From Carposina sasakii (Eukaryota; Arthropoda; Insecta; Lepidoptera; Carposinidae): a DNA stretch of 64,000 nucleotides. Below, one piece after another: positions 33,136 to 46,510 of the stretch. Position 1 is the first letter of the stretch, and each line of letters starts with the position of its first letter. The DNA is taken from the NCBI GenBank assembly GCA_014607495.2, contig CP053161.1:2604001-2668000 (forward strand). The letters are read 5' to 3'. Both the position numbers and the translations under genes were made by a program. A model generated the notes under the pieces. The model had not been told where the DNA came from. It saw only the letters and a program-made list of their open reading frames with translations, and did no database searches.

Positions 33136-34736
33136 TCGATTGGATTGCACTTTTACAGCCTGCCTCAAGATGCGAAATGTTGTCTTTTATGATGTTTCCG
33201 ATAACCACAATTCTAAGTTAAGACTGTGGTCTCCCGCAATTGCAGTGCGAATAATTATTTTTAAAGCATTTCACATGTGGGTTGCATGTGTCAGTTGTGT
33301 CTCTTTTTACCGTGCTTGTGTGAAAGCTGATGGGTTTGTGTGAGATTCCATTGAAATTACTGAGGTGATAGATGTTTTGTAATCCATCATTTTATTTATT
33401 GGACCTTAAATCCAAGCCAACCTGTCCAAACAAGACCTGAGTGTCTGAGATGACTCTGTTAACACGGTTTATGAGGCTATAAATTAATATAATTTTTAAT
33501 TCAACATCTACTGGTTACAAATAGATGACCTTTTTCTCAACAGTATCTAGGTACTTTTAAAATAAAGTTTTTCAGGCTATAATTTAATAAAATCACGTGT
33601 CCAACAATTTCAAGTTTGAACAAGTTCGTCGTGTACCTATTTAAAATTTAGAGGGGACCAAGCAGGGGTGCATTATTCAAATTTTTCGCTACTATTATTC
33701 GCCCTCCTAATGTAGGGCCCGTCATAAGATTACGTATTAATGTATTCAATCCAGTTTTCATTCATATGTAATTTACTGTTTTTGTAATAAGCTCTTTTTG
33801 AGCAACTGGGTCGCAGATGTGCTCTGGATTGAGAAATTTGAATAACGTCTCGTGCGAACTCCATATTATTAAATTCAAACGTATTCCCATTTGGTAAAAA
33901 GGTTTTGATATAAATATAGACTGATCCTTTATTGGTTAATAATAGTTAGAATTTAAAGGCAATTAAGGTGGATATAAGTATTATTAGATAGCGATTTTGT
34001 TTAGATACTTTTTTTGTGATGAAAAACCGACTGATTCTACTAATTTGAATTTTGTTTTTGAAATCCATTAGTTAGTTATACGTAACAGACATTAAGTTGG
34101 CCCTCCAGCTATTTTTGATGTGCCTATGAATTTACATTTACAAGTGTTAACCTATCCATCCATATTCAAATTCTCACTGGCCGGTCATAGCATAAGTGCG
34201 TGCGCACGAGCATCTATTGTCAGTTCACTACCTGCTATTGTTTTTGTGCGTGACTCTGCGTGTGCTATACGAAATATCAATAAACTACCGCATCATGACT
34301 GATTCTTAAGAATTCAGACTTGATACGGAAAAACTACGGCCGAAAACTGTCGAAGTAAGTAATTTATTAGAAAAAATTTAAGTTTTGATTGAAGTTAAGG
34401 AAACGACGAGAGTTTTTTCCGAACTGCATCCAACCAAATTTGAATCAATGAAAATCGGGGGGCTGTGTCGGCCCATCGATTTACTAAAAAACTCACATAG
34501 AAATATCGGATGTAGGAGGTAGAACTACCATAGAAATAGGAAATACGGTTACCTTGTAAATACGTACCACGTAGGAACTTCAGAAACTAGATATTTCACG
34601 CATACTATAGTAGAAATCGGATGCGATAGTTCTTAGTCCTTATAAAGCTGACCCCGCAAACATGAGATTCGGCCAAAAGTCTCTCAGAACTCAAATAGGT
34701 ACTACGGTAATCTGCAAAACATATGAGTCATTGTAG
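33136..34736. other. No gene recognised
   Basis: AT-rich with short frames; nothing matches another part of the window by eye. Confidence 0.45.
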
Positions 34737-34940
34737 GCTTATGGAGTTATTGTGAATGTAACCGACTGTGGCAGTATTCGCGGTACCGTTACCACTCGGA
34801 ATGGGACCAGCCGCTCTATCGGTACTTCTAATACTACCATCAATTCGGATATAAAATCGCCAGTTAAAATAACGGCTACATTTGCAAAGAACGAAACTGT
34901 TGCTGAATTTGGCCTGACAAACTTTATTGATTTGAAAAAT
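34737..34940 (+). CDS. Candidate internal exon (unknown)
   Basis: Between an acceptor 'cattgtag' (34736) and a donor AAAAAT|GTAAGG (34940/34941) one frame is open for 68 codons. It contains VNVTDCGSIRGTVTTRNGTS, later FAKNETVAEFGLTNFIDLKN. It is rich in Thr, Ser, Asn and Gly with alternating hydrophobic residues and has potential N-glycosylation sites (NVT, NGT, NTT, NET), which would suit an extracellular beta-rich protein. The opposite strand is open too, and the acceptor lacks a good pyrimidine tract. No family is recognised. Confidence 0.25.
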
Positions 34941-34944
34941 GTAA

Positions 34945-37168
34945 GGTAAAAATAAATAAAAGGAAGAGCACGTAAGGATTTGATGGAAATTGACAAAAGG
35001 ATGACATGAGGCTGCTGCGTAAACTGTTTCAGTACCGTATAAGTAAGTAGGTACTGTGGCGTCTGGCGGCAGGCACAATTTCGTCAGGACCAGGCCAATA
35101 TTCTTTGGCATTCATCCTATTTCTACACAAAAACATTCCTATTTCGTCTAAAGTCTTCCGTAACTGTTTACATTACGAATAACACATTTCCACGAATCCT
35201 AACACGTACCTTAATAAAAATAACAGAGATCTCATCGCAAGCATGTGAACAGCTGATGCAATAGAATGCCATCAAAAAGCCGGTGTGTCCTTAAGTGGCG
35301 TGTGCGAAAGCCGAGCGCGCTAGGTTCCCGGCCGCCACTTGCTGGCAGATGCTGGTTATGGCGAGGACGCTGACCAGGAATGCGGACTGTAATGAGGGTT
35401 TAAGCTACTTGATTCCGGCGATTTCTGTAGGTTTTTTGGTCTGGCAGAACCGAACTTGGTGTCACTTTAGCAGAAGGGTTATTCCATGTACTTAGCACTA
35501 CTTTTCTAGCGATGCCTAGGAATTAGTAATATAATAGGTAGTTGGATTTAATATATTGACTGTCATAGATTCATAAGTGGTGGATGAGTTCGAGTGAGGA
35601 CGAGAGCATCTCGTGATGAATTTAAAGAACAGCTTATACCTATCATAAGAAGAGTTTAATCATCTGATCTACGGGTGACATCAGTTGCCTAAACTGTTTA
35701 CGTTATCATCACATCAAGAGTCGATTTTTACAAACGTCAGATAGCCTATCAGAATAAAGTTGATGTTGTCTTTCTCTTAACTTGATCATGATAGAGACAA
35801 CATTATTTTATTCTTCAGATAGGCTATCTAATGTCTGGAAAATCAGCCCTAAAATAATTATTTTCTCTAAAAAGTTCACAAATTGGACCACACAAGTATC
35901 TTAACTCGATGACAGCACATCCTTGTCAAGTACGTCCATAAACGACACTCAGACCTATTCCCTTCTTGTACCACATAAACTTGCTAGCGTTTTAGATGTC
36001 TGAAATGCAGCTTTAGGTTCTTATGATCTTTGATATATTAATTAAGTTAATTTATCTCTACATAATTCCATATAGGTTCACACAATCACAAAATATTAGT
36101 GGGTTATGTGATTGACATTCCAAGAAATTTCCTAATCAATCTAATTTGGGGGCGATACCAATGTTGGTAGTTTTTTATTCTAGAAATTAAATTATCTAAT
36201 TACCTACTTTGTGTTTGGCAAAAGTTATGCATTAATATACTTAGTTCTGAGTAATTTTATTTTAAAATAACTAGGTACTAGCTCAGAAGTGAAAAATAAT
36301 ATTTTTCTGTCCTGTGTCGAAATCTATATTAGGTATTAGCAACCTAATGTTACGATAGTAGAAAACCGGAAAACCATACAATCAGGTGAACTTGACTGTT
36401 AACATCAATTAGAAGGAAGTGGAATAAGTGTATGATATATTATGTATCATCTGTATGGACCACGAGATATTGTCTTATTAAACTCGATCGTGTTTACCTC
36501 CTCCCGACTTTAGATGCAAATCCGCGCAGTAAATTATATCTGCAACAAGTGGGCAGGAAGTCAGTCGGAGTTCCATGTACGGGTCAATGGACAAAGGTGC
36601 CGACGACCAACTAGAGTAACATCCCCGCTGGCTTCGACCAAATAATCATCAAGACTGGCCGTGCTTGTCTATTACTATAGGGACACATTTTGTAAACTGT
36701 TATCGTGAAGTTCCTGCCTTACCATTGAACATGCATATATACACACGGTTGCGTTTTCGAAATGGTATAGTCAGAATTACAGGATCATAAAAGAGGTTCC
36801 ACAGCCACTTCTAGCTGTCAAATCGGCTTTTTCGCTCGTAATCATAACAGAAAAAATCCACCTTTACTATACACCTACCTATATATAGTAGCTTTTGGAA
36901 GGTACATAATTAATACCAAGACACAATTTAGTCTGTAAATACCTACCTGAATGTTGTTTCTTGAGCTGTCATTATATCCAATCTATAACATAAGCTTATG
37001 CAAGTTTAGAACTAGAAAACTAAAGGAACAAGGAAGAATAATAATAATCTCACTTTGCTTTCTGGTATGCTGGAAGATCGCTCGCAGACATCAGCACGCC
37101 TTTGTATGCATTCCTTTTGTAAATTTCTTTCTATTGATTGTTATGTTTTGTGTACAATAAAGAATAAT
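34945..37168. other. No gene outside the hairpin MITE at 35722
   Basis: AT-rich, with a GC-richer patch at 35280-35400 carrying a short frame with no recognised family. Confidence 0.5.
35722..35850. mobile_element. Hairpin MITE
   Basis: 'Gatttttacaaacgtcagatagcctatc-agaataaagttgatgttgtct' pairs with 'agacaacattattttattcttcagataggctatctaatgtctggaaaatca', an imperfect stem of about 50 bp with a short loop around 35,785. The pattern 'agatagcctatc..gaataaa' is a lepidopteran MITE type. Confidence 0.75.
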
Positions 37169-37349
37169 GCGGATGCGTATGCGTGCACGTAAGCGTAGAC
37201 GTACACGTATCTGTGAGTTTAATGTATGGAACTGTCACCGCTCTACGTCTACGCATACGCATCCGGTCTGCCTGTACCTATACAGTTCCATACATTACAA
37301 CTCAGAGGTACGTGCACGTCTACACTTACGTGTACGCATACGCATCCGG
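37169..37349. mobile_element. Inverted-repeat MITE with GCGGATGCGTATGCG ends
   Basis: 'Gcggatgcgtatgcgtgcacgtaagcgtagacgtacacgtatctgtgag...aatgtatggaactg' at the left pairs with the right arm ending 'cgcatacgcatccg' over about 65 bp. A third, internal 'ctacgtctacgcatacgcatccggtc' copy lies at 37240-37265. Short ORFs here on every frame are repeat artefacts. Confidence 0.78.
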
Positions 37350-40104
37350 TGTGCTCGAGGCTTGCGAGCATGATTGTAATCAACAGTAATGATAAGCATT
37401 TCAAATGAAAAGCTCATAAAATCATTTAAAAGATGTGTATCAATTAGTTACTAGACCCGTCTACAAAATTACATTGGTCGCAGGTTGCTAACGGTGCCAC
37501 GATCAAATATTTTAGCACTACGCCGAGCACGAATCTCACGAGTAGAACTGTATTCAGTGCTAGATCTAACTGTAGTAAGCCAGTACTGGGTAACTACCTA
37601 CTTACTTACTTGGCAAAACGTAAGAACGGATGTGGTCTCTGATTTCGGAGATATTAAAATAGTTTTCAGACATCGTCTCGAAATGCCGGCTGCATGAATG
37701 AAGCCGCTGATCTTTTCCCGAAATAGCATGGAAATAGCACAGCATTTAGATTCACAGCATTCCAGTGGCCTCACGTGCGTGGTTATCACCTATATACAAA
37801 GTATGAGATGAACTTAGTAATATGCTAATTCCTTCAGCTATTTTCGAAAAACTCATTACATTTCAAGCGGTTTACCAATCATAAGCATGTTCACATATCG
37901 AGCCAAATAGCCTACTTGGAATGGAACGGTGCGTGCTACAATGCGAACAATCGAATGAGGGCAAAATTAGAGTTAGTAATACCAAAGTAATACCAACATA
38001 TATTATGTACTTTGAGGGCTGCCAACTCCCAACTGGGCTAGCTCGAATAGATTGCCATTCCATACGCGGTGAGTTTTGTTGAGTCATCCATCCATTTCAA
38101 AGATGCTTTCATCAATTCATCAGAACGGACCACTCGCGTCGCTGCTATGTACCCGACATAATAATAAACAAGAAATGCAATGGAGGACGGACTAGTAGAT
38201 TAGTGGAGTCTGCTAGAAATATGAAAAATGATAACCTTATATTCTGGGTTGTTGGTCATAGAATATAATGCCGCCTCACAAAATTTTCTGAATGAATGAA
38301 GAGTGCTCGAATCAGATCTTTTTCCGAGAGGGTTTTCGTGTCAAAGATTTCAGATTTAAAAGATATCAAAGATTTTCCATAACCCGTCATGGTATAGGTA
38401 CATAGAAAAATCTCTAGATAGATATTTATTATGTCTCAACATAATTATGCAAGCCGCGCTAAGACACTTAGTATGAACTTGAGCACAACCATCTAAATGG
38501 TTATTTTAATTTAATAATATCTACGACAGCTCCGCAATAGCTCTCGCCTTCGTAACACCGGCTCTTGCGCACAAATGTAACAAATTATTCATTAACTCTC
38601 GAAATTCTGGTCATCAATAATTCTAGAGATAGATAGATCATAGACTTGCGCTTGTTTTGTGTAGATATTTTGTTTTTGACCTGTAGTTATTTGTCGGCAT
38701 TTTATTAGTTATGGGATTAGCTCAAAACGATACGAAACATTATTTTTTCAGTGGGCCCTAGACTCTACTAATCCTATCCTACTACTATTATAAATACTAA
38801 TAAGTGTGATTTTGGATTTAAAAAATGCCGAACAGATTTTGATAAATCTTCGGTTGTATAGCTTACAGGTACAAAAATCAGATAGCGTTATATTTAAAGA
38901 CATCATAAGTTATAGCGAATTTGTGTAATGTATTCTGGTAGCAGTAGGTTGGATTGTGTTATTTGAAGAACACGCTCGATATGTAAACAAAGAAATAAAT
39001 AAACGTTAACCCAAATCAGTTTTGGCTGCTGGCTCATGTCATTTTATTGTTGCAAGTTTCTTTGCTCTCGAGTTTATACATATACCTACACAACACATAA
39101 ACTATGTATATCTGATATACTTACATACCTACCTAATACAGAGTGAGCAAACGCTTACACCCGAACACACATGGAAATTGCATTCGCGTACTTCTTAATG
39201 TTTCTGCAAATAAAAGCGGACGTATGACTAGGCAACTTCTTATAAGGGTAAGAATTAATTATACCCACTAAGTAACAAATGGGCATAAAGTTATTCAAAG
39301 TCTACTAACGAACCCGTGGGAAAAGCAAGTTTAGCTAAGTACCTACTGCTTTGTTTCTAGACATCATTGTTTTACTTTGACATGATGGATTTCCTATTAT
39401 GGGAAAGAAGAAAAGCAATGTTCTGATCGGATATGAGCAGAGTAGATCTTCTTACTAAAGATGGCATTTAGGTATAGTCATAAACACTTAGGTTACGTTA
39501 CGTACCTAGGTATAGAGTAACTATAGGCAATCGACTTGAATAAAGAAAGAAAAAATAAGAACTTTACGAGAATTAAGTTCTTACGCTTTCCTGTGAATAG
39601 GCAATATAATCTCCACTAAAGCTTTACCAAATTCGCGAAACAACAAACTAAGTATTTAATCTTATCCTACTTTCTCCTACAAAAGTAAGTATACAATAAT
39701 TCATATTATAATGCCTTTGTCCAAGAATTATAATTATGTACGATAAGTGAAGTACTAAAAACTATATGGAACAATAGCAATGTTATCAAATTGCATTGCA
39801 AATAAGATGTAGGGCCGGACGTTGACCGGTGAGTAAGACTAGCATGATAACCCTGCTTTGTCTGTCAACGTTTATTTATGCTCCCGCGCCGCTGGTAAAC
39901 AAGATCTGCGTCATCTTCAAGTGCTTTCTGATATACAAATACAGCTTCATGACCGTTCGTATTTATTTACGAAGCGATTGATGCATTTATCATCTCACCA
40001 CATTTGCCATTTGTAGAGTCCGTTTCATAGAACAACTCCCGTGCATAATTTCTAAACTACATCTTCTATATCTATCTTTTTCTATACATTCTATCTTCTA
40101 TACA
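37350..40104. other. No gene recognised
   Basis: Apart from the retroelement tail at 38769 only short frames are present. Confidence 0.5.
38769..38905 (+). repeat. Common retroelement tail fragment
   Basis: 'Atcctactactattataaatactaataagtgtg...aaaaaatgccgaacagattttgataaatctt' is a decayed form of the widespread 'ctaatattataaatgcgaaag...gaacggattttgatgaaact' lepidopteran repeat. Confidence 0.5.
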
Positions 40105-40326
40105 TATAATAAAAATGTAACGGATCGCTGTCTTTACATGGAAGATACATGCGAAAAAATATTATAGGAGACTTTTATCAACGCAATAGTACCCAAAAGA
40201 ATGATTTTTAGAAATTTTGTCTGTTTGTCGGTTTGTTTTTGCGTTTGTGCACGCTAATCTCAGAAACGGCTGAACCGATTTCGATGCAGTTTTCAGGAAT
40301 ATATTGTGACAGGTCCCACTTAACAT
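40105..40326 (-). repeat. LINE-associated dispersed repeat, copy 2
   Basis: The reverse complement of 32018-32290: 'ataataaaaatgtaacggatcgct', 'gacaaacagacaaaatttc' (minus sense), 'gcatcgaaatcggttcagccgtttctgagattagcgtgca'. It runs directly into MITE A copy 3. Confidence 0.82.
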
Positions 40327-41210
40327 ATAGGGTGTTTTTTCGTTGCCACCCTTAACGAAGGGTACGTACTCTGTACATCAAATAAAATAAGTTTATGCAA
40401 AAAAATGCTGGGAAACGATGTAATTTAAAAAAAAAAAAAAATTTACTTGATCGGGTGAAATTTATAGGGACCAGTGTTTATACTAGTTTTTTCATAGACA
40501 TTTATTAATTATTTATCTTTAAAAAATCTTGCTACACGCGTCAATGTGTATTTATGCAGAAAAACGCAGTCTATTTACTAAACTTTGGACCCTAATATTT
40601 TGGAAACCAGACACTTCCCAACACTGGCGGCTCGTCCTAAGGAGCGCTGGTGCGGTGCACTCCCACCCACGAAGATTACATAGGCAATCTATATTTTTCT
40701 ATATTTATAATTATCTTTCAATTCTACTATGTTTATACAATAGTGTCTACGCGTTCGACTCAAGTAAGTTGTAATCTTATGTATCGAGTGGAGCTCTAGC
40801 GATCGCGCTCCAGTGAAACGAAATTTGGTACGATTCCTAGTACTGTTTCAATGAGTGCGAAAGAGACATACCGACATAGGCCGGCGCGTGAAACAGAAGA
40901 TTTCGTATGAAAAATTTGCCTTATCTGGAGCGCCGCTCACTTTAATTCGCGTATGCGGCCACTAGAGATCGTTTAGTCCGAGTTAGAAGGCGATATGGTT
41001 GTCTTTAATGTGTTTCATTAAGTCATCTGAATTTTTATAAGCGTACGGTTGAACTTGCACCATCCCATTCGTTAAGGGAGTGAACACCCATCTAAAAATG
41101 TCAGCAGCCGCCTCTGCTTCCCAGGTATGCTTCCATGAGAAAAATGATCGTAATGATGAGGAGTTTCCGTAGTTTTCGGGAACGTTGACGACCAAAAAAC
41201 ATCCTGTATA
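40327..41210 (+). mobile_element. MITE family A copy 3, split by a hAT insertion
   Basis: The left part 40327-40621 (from 'tagggtgttttttcgttgccaccctt' to 'ggaaaccagacacttccca') and right part 41117-41210 (from 'cttcccaggtatgcttccat' to 'gacgaccaaaaaacatcctgta') are colinear with the intact copy once 40622-41116 is removed. Confidence 0.9.
40622..41116. mobile_element. 495-bp hAT element nested in MITE A
   Basis: Starts CACTGGCGGCTCGTCC and ends with the inverse of CAGAGGCGGCTGCTGAC. The target duplication is CTTCCCAA (40614-40621) against CTTCCCAG (41117-41124). The uninterrupted relatives read CTTCCCAG, so the left copy carries one later change. CAG.GGCGGCT ends and 8-bp duplication are hAT features. 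Internal 'gcgctccag' and 'ctggagcgccgctcac' are also inverted. Non-coding. Confidence 0.88.
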
Positions 41211-41214
41211 GGCT

Positions 41215-41306
41215 TTTTATCCCGGGAAAAAGTTTTTATCCCGGATAATTTCGACATTTTGTTTATTCTGTAGCCCACGCGGACGGAGTCGCAGGCGTCC
41301 ACTAGT
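41215..41306 (-). repeat. Retroelement tail fragment
   Basis: 'Tttttatcccggataatttcgacattttgtttattctgtagcccacgcggacggagtcgcaggcgtccactagt' is, inverted, the 'actagtggacgcctgcgactccgtccgcgtgggct...ggataaaaa' repeat common in Lepidoptera; part is shared with 32018-32050. Confidence 0.65.
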
Positions 41307-41309
41307 ACT

Positions 41310-42558
41310 TAATATTTTTTGTACGAAGTCACACAGTCACATACTTATAAGTACACAAAGAAACTGGGACCGTCATTATAATTAAAGAACTATTTCATGA
41401 GCAGTATGAACATTTTGCTCGTAAGAAGTGAACCACCCTCAAACAACATTTTGCTGATAGTATTTGGTTGCGGAAAAAATAATTTTGTTGAGATACCTAC
41501 CTATATCAATGCCTAAAGAGTGGACAGTGCGGGGCGCACCTACTAAAAGTTTATTTCCGTACTAATTCTGCGTATAAAAATAATTGAGTAGATAAACAGT
41601 ATTATTGTACTGATAAAAAAATTCGTTGTAATGATTATTTTTACAGGGACATTGTATGTAGATAATTAGTTTAGCACGGCTTCACTAATGAGTGTACTGA
41701 GTGTTTTTCCACATCACAGCTGATCTTTATTTATGCAGTGACACGAGTGTTTCCTTTGAAACTCGACCACTGTAAGCAAAAACATCAATATGCTTTTCAA
41801 GTTAATGGAAATGAAGACGGCTCCATTTCAAATTTTAAACAAAACACTGCATGTACTTACCTGGGTGTAGTGTACACATGTGCCAGTCAGGTAACTCAAG
41901 CCAGTCCGGTAAATACAATAATAGGGTCGATTCCGGCAGTCACACTTAAACCTAATCTTAGTCAAGTCTATCTCTCTCCGTTCTTAACATAAATGGCTGA
42001 GAGAGAAAAGGACAGGTAGGACTAATTTTACGTTTAGGTTAAAGTGTTACTGCCGGAATTGGCCATACTATATCTATGAGTAGTACCAAGATTGGCTCAC
42101 CACTCATTCCCGCCACAGCATCTCCTGTAAACCAGGCCCAACGGAGACGACCAGAAAATCGTTGTTGCTGGTAAGACAAGAAAATGTTGGTTATTGACTA
42201 GCAATGTATAAAACGACAGAGTCAGTAGGTACTTACCGCGTTATGACCTAGCATAAAACCAATATAGTTAAGACAGTAGTTTGGAAAAACTATCGACACT
42301 CAATTCAAAAACAATAACTTCAGTTCCTGACCAAAAGTCATACAATGAGGGTCTAAAGAACAGCATATGGATCGACTCACGACGAGACGTGGCCATATAA
42401 ACAAACGCAGTCATTCGCAAAACAAAGACTCGACGGGACAGAAATAAAAATATTTACGGAGCCACTGACTCAAGCCCACTTTTGTTCACGAATGTAAATA
42501 ATTGGGATATTTGTAAATTAGTTTACTGAACGATTCGAATTTTTTACTCAAGTACCTA
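41310..42558. other. No gene recognised
   Basis: Holds 'agggtcgattccggcagtcacactta' and its inverse 'aaagtgttactgccggaattggcc' (about 41922-41947 and 42041-42064), a loose inverted pair of about 22 bp that may be another MITE. No coding signature. Confidence 0.45.
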
Positions 42559-42560
42559 TA

Positions 42561-42823
42561 CAGGGTGTAACAAAAAGGGTATCTTAAGCGAAAAGCTATG
42601 AAAATAGCCCACCATAGAGAACCTATTCCCAAATTTTTAGACTCGAAATCGAATGTTAATTTTTCCAATTAGTATGGAGAATTCCTAAACAACTCAGGAA
42701 TGTTCATACAATCTTAAAAAATAAACATGTGATTTCGAGTCTTAGTACATTTTGGGATTATGTTCCTTATAATGGTCTATATTCATAGCTGTTCGCTTAA
42801 CATACCCTTTTTGTTACATCCTG
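42561..42823. mobile_element. MITE family B, full copy
   Basis: Ends 'cagggtgtaacaaaaagggtatcttaagcgaaaagctatg' and inverted 'catagctgttcgcttaacataccctttttgttacatcctg', giving TIRs of about 40 bp between TA dinucleotides (42559-42560 and 42824-42825). The interior is also partly inverted ('ggttctctat...' arms). No coding capacity. Confidence 0.88.
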
Positions 42824-42825
42824 TA

Positions 42826-42976
42826 TACAGAGTGATTTTTAGTCGTTAACGTTCCCGAAAACTACGGAATCTCCTCATCATCACGATCATTTTTCTCCAT
42901 GGAAGCATACCTGGCAAGTGTCTGGTTTCCAAAATATTAGGGTCCAAAGTTGAGTAAATAGACTGCGTTTTTCTGT
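42826..42976 (-). mobile_element. MITE family A copy 4 (3' half)
   Basis: 'Tacagagtgatttttagtcgttaacgttcccgaaaactacgg...ccatggaagcatacctggcaagtgtctggtttccaaaatattagggtccaaagttgagtaaatagactgcgtttttctg' is the inverse of the 3' half of the other copies. It abuts family B elements on both sides. Confidence 0.87.
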
Positions 42977-42981
42977 CTTGA

Positions 42982-43094
42982 AATCTTGAAAATAAACATG
43001 TCATTTCGAGTCTCAAATTTTGGAAATAGGTTCTCTATAGTGGGCTATTTACATAGCTTTTCGCTTAACATACCCTTTCTGTTACATTCTGTAT
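42982..43094 (+). mobile_element. MITE family B, right half
   Basis: 'Aaaataaacatgtcatttcgagtctcaaattttggaaataggttctctatagtgggctatttacatagcttttcgcttaacatacc...ttctgta' matches the right half of the copies at 5448 and 42561. Confidence 0.87.
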
Positions 43095-43274
43095 ATTACG
43101 GAAAATCGTTTCGTTGATGCAGTTCTAAATCACCTCTCATTAAATCTATGAAAGCTATGAAATCAATACGCCACGTATCAATTTTATCCATGCTAAGTAA
43201 ATAATCTTAAAACTTAAGTCTACTAAAAGATTTTCAATGTACCTACCACAAGTGGCTTGATATTATAATTTAGT

Positions 43275-43891
43275 TGTTGGCACGCGGAGTTGACACGGGC
43301 TGGAACGGACGTAGAGCATTAGTTTTAATGGACAACAACAATTTGCATCGAATTGCTGCGCCTGCGCCGGTCGACCTTTACCCATGGCGACTGCTCAATG
43401 AACGGGCCCTGACTCACGCTCAAGGAACATGATCTTAATTGAGATAAAAGCTCTATATAGTATATCTCTAGGCGTCATTCCTTCTTGCATTCATTCACGC
43501 TATGCCTGTGTGCGTTTGCGTCTATCATATGGATCATATTTTGCTTTCATGATTGCAAATATGTAGGTGTTACAATGAATGATTCTTGAAACAGTTTTGT
43601 AGTGTCTCTATATCATGTTGTGAGTCATTTCATTCTGGCAAATGTAAACCATTTCATTTTGTCGAAATGCGCAAGTAAACAGAGTTTGGCATTGGAAGCA
43701 AATTCTTCTCTCTCTCTGACTTGTTTTCACGGTTCGCTTATCACAAATTCCTCATGATAATTTTATAAATATAAGTTGCATATTATTACCGTGGTGTCGG
43801 TGCATGTATACTTGTGACTAACCGCCAATAAATGTGCATTATTCTATCGCGTCGTTTTCATTTATATATAACGTTGAAGTAACGAAGCCCA
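43275..43891 (+). mobile_element. Probable LTR of a retrotransposon (617 bp)
   Basis: Begins TGTTGGCACGCGG and ends ...GAAGCCCA. It is followed, after AAT, by TGGTGACCCCGAG, a standard tRNA primer-binding site at the 3' border of 5' LTRs in Ty3/gypsy-type elements. Inside, a TATA-like 'ctctatatagtat' (about 43451-43463) is followed by an initiator-like 'gcattcattc' and, later, AATAAA (about 43827-43832), the usual U3-R-U5 order. No internal gag/pol frame or second LTR is seen downstream, so the rest of the element is lost or never inserted. Confidence 0.62.
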
Positions 43892-43893
43892 AA

Positions 43894-43907
43894 TTGGTGA
43901 CCCCGAG
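43894..43907 (+). other. Primer-binding site of the LTR element
   Basis: TGGTGACCCCGA immediately after the LTR end, complementary in style to a tRNA 3' end (TCGGGGTCACCA). The position relative to the LTR is as expected. Confidence 0.55.
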
Positions 43908-45913
<2,006 letters not shown>

Positions 45914-46200
45914 TACCGTGATCTTTATCCTTCCTTCTTCTTCGAACAATTAGTTAATGTGGCTACAGCATCCTACTCTTCATATTATGATATTGGTGGA
46001 ATAAGATACCAACGTACTTTTCCTATTTATTTTATCAGTTTACTTATGATAAACTTATCCTAATCTATTTTTATATCTTTCTCTATCTTTACTATCCAGA
46101 TATCATATCAATCAATTTCCACGTAAAGGACTTATTTATCAGTGGACAGGGCTTTTGTTTTAACTATAGGTATCATCGGTTATATGTTATATCGCTAAGA

Positions 46201-46370
46201 TACAGGATGTTTTTTCGTTGCCACCGTTTACGTTTGTTGGCATAGTCGTGCAAGCACAGATATGTTACGTACGTTTCCGAATACTAGGCATTTTCCTCAT
46301 CATTACGAACTCATTTCTTTATGGAAGCATACCTGGGAAGCGGAAACGTTGACGACAAAAAAACACCATT
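46201..46370 (+). mobile_element. MITE family A copy 5 (rearranged)
   Basis: Starts 'tacaggatgttttttcgttgccacc' and ends 'gttgacgacaaaaaaacacc'. Between them an inverted copy of the usual 3' segment appears ('cattttcctcatcattacga...atggaagcatacctgggaag'), so both halves derive from the 3' end. Confidence 0.78.
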
Positions 46371-46435
46371 TAAAAATTAGGTAGGTTACACTATTTTTTT
46401 TGCAAGTAATATATGTATATTGAGTCGTTTTGAGC

Positions 46436-46510
46436 GTTGCTGATTGGTATAGTTGCGCATTCGCAGGCACTACCTACCGTTCGATTTCTATCGGTCACAA
46501 GACACTCGCT
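46436..46510 (+). mobile_element. Possible SINE head fragment
   Basis: 'Gctgattggtatagttgcgcattcgcagg...ccgttcgatttctatcggtca' has A-box- and B-box-like stretches in tRNA spacing. Weak. Confidence 0.35.

Noticed and set aside
34728..35111. 127-codon minus-strand ORF
   Set aside because: Overlaps the candidate plus exon; composition shifts midway and no domain is visible.
37167..37408. Three overlapping Arg- or Tyr/Val-rich ORFs
   Set aside because: Products of the CGTA-rich inverted repeat of a MITE.
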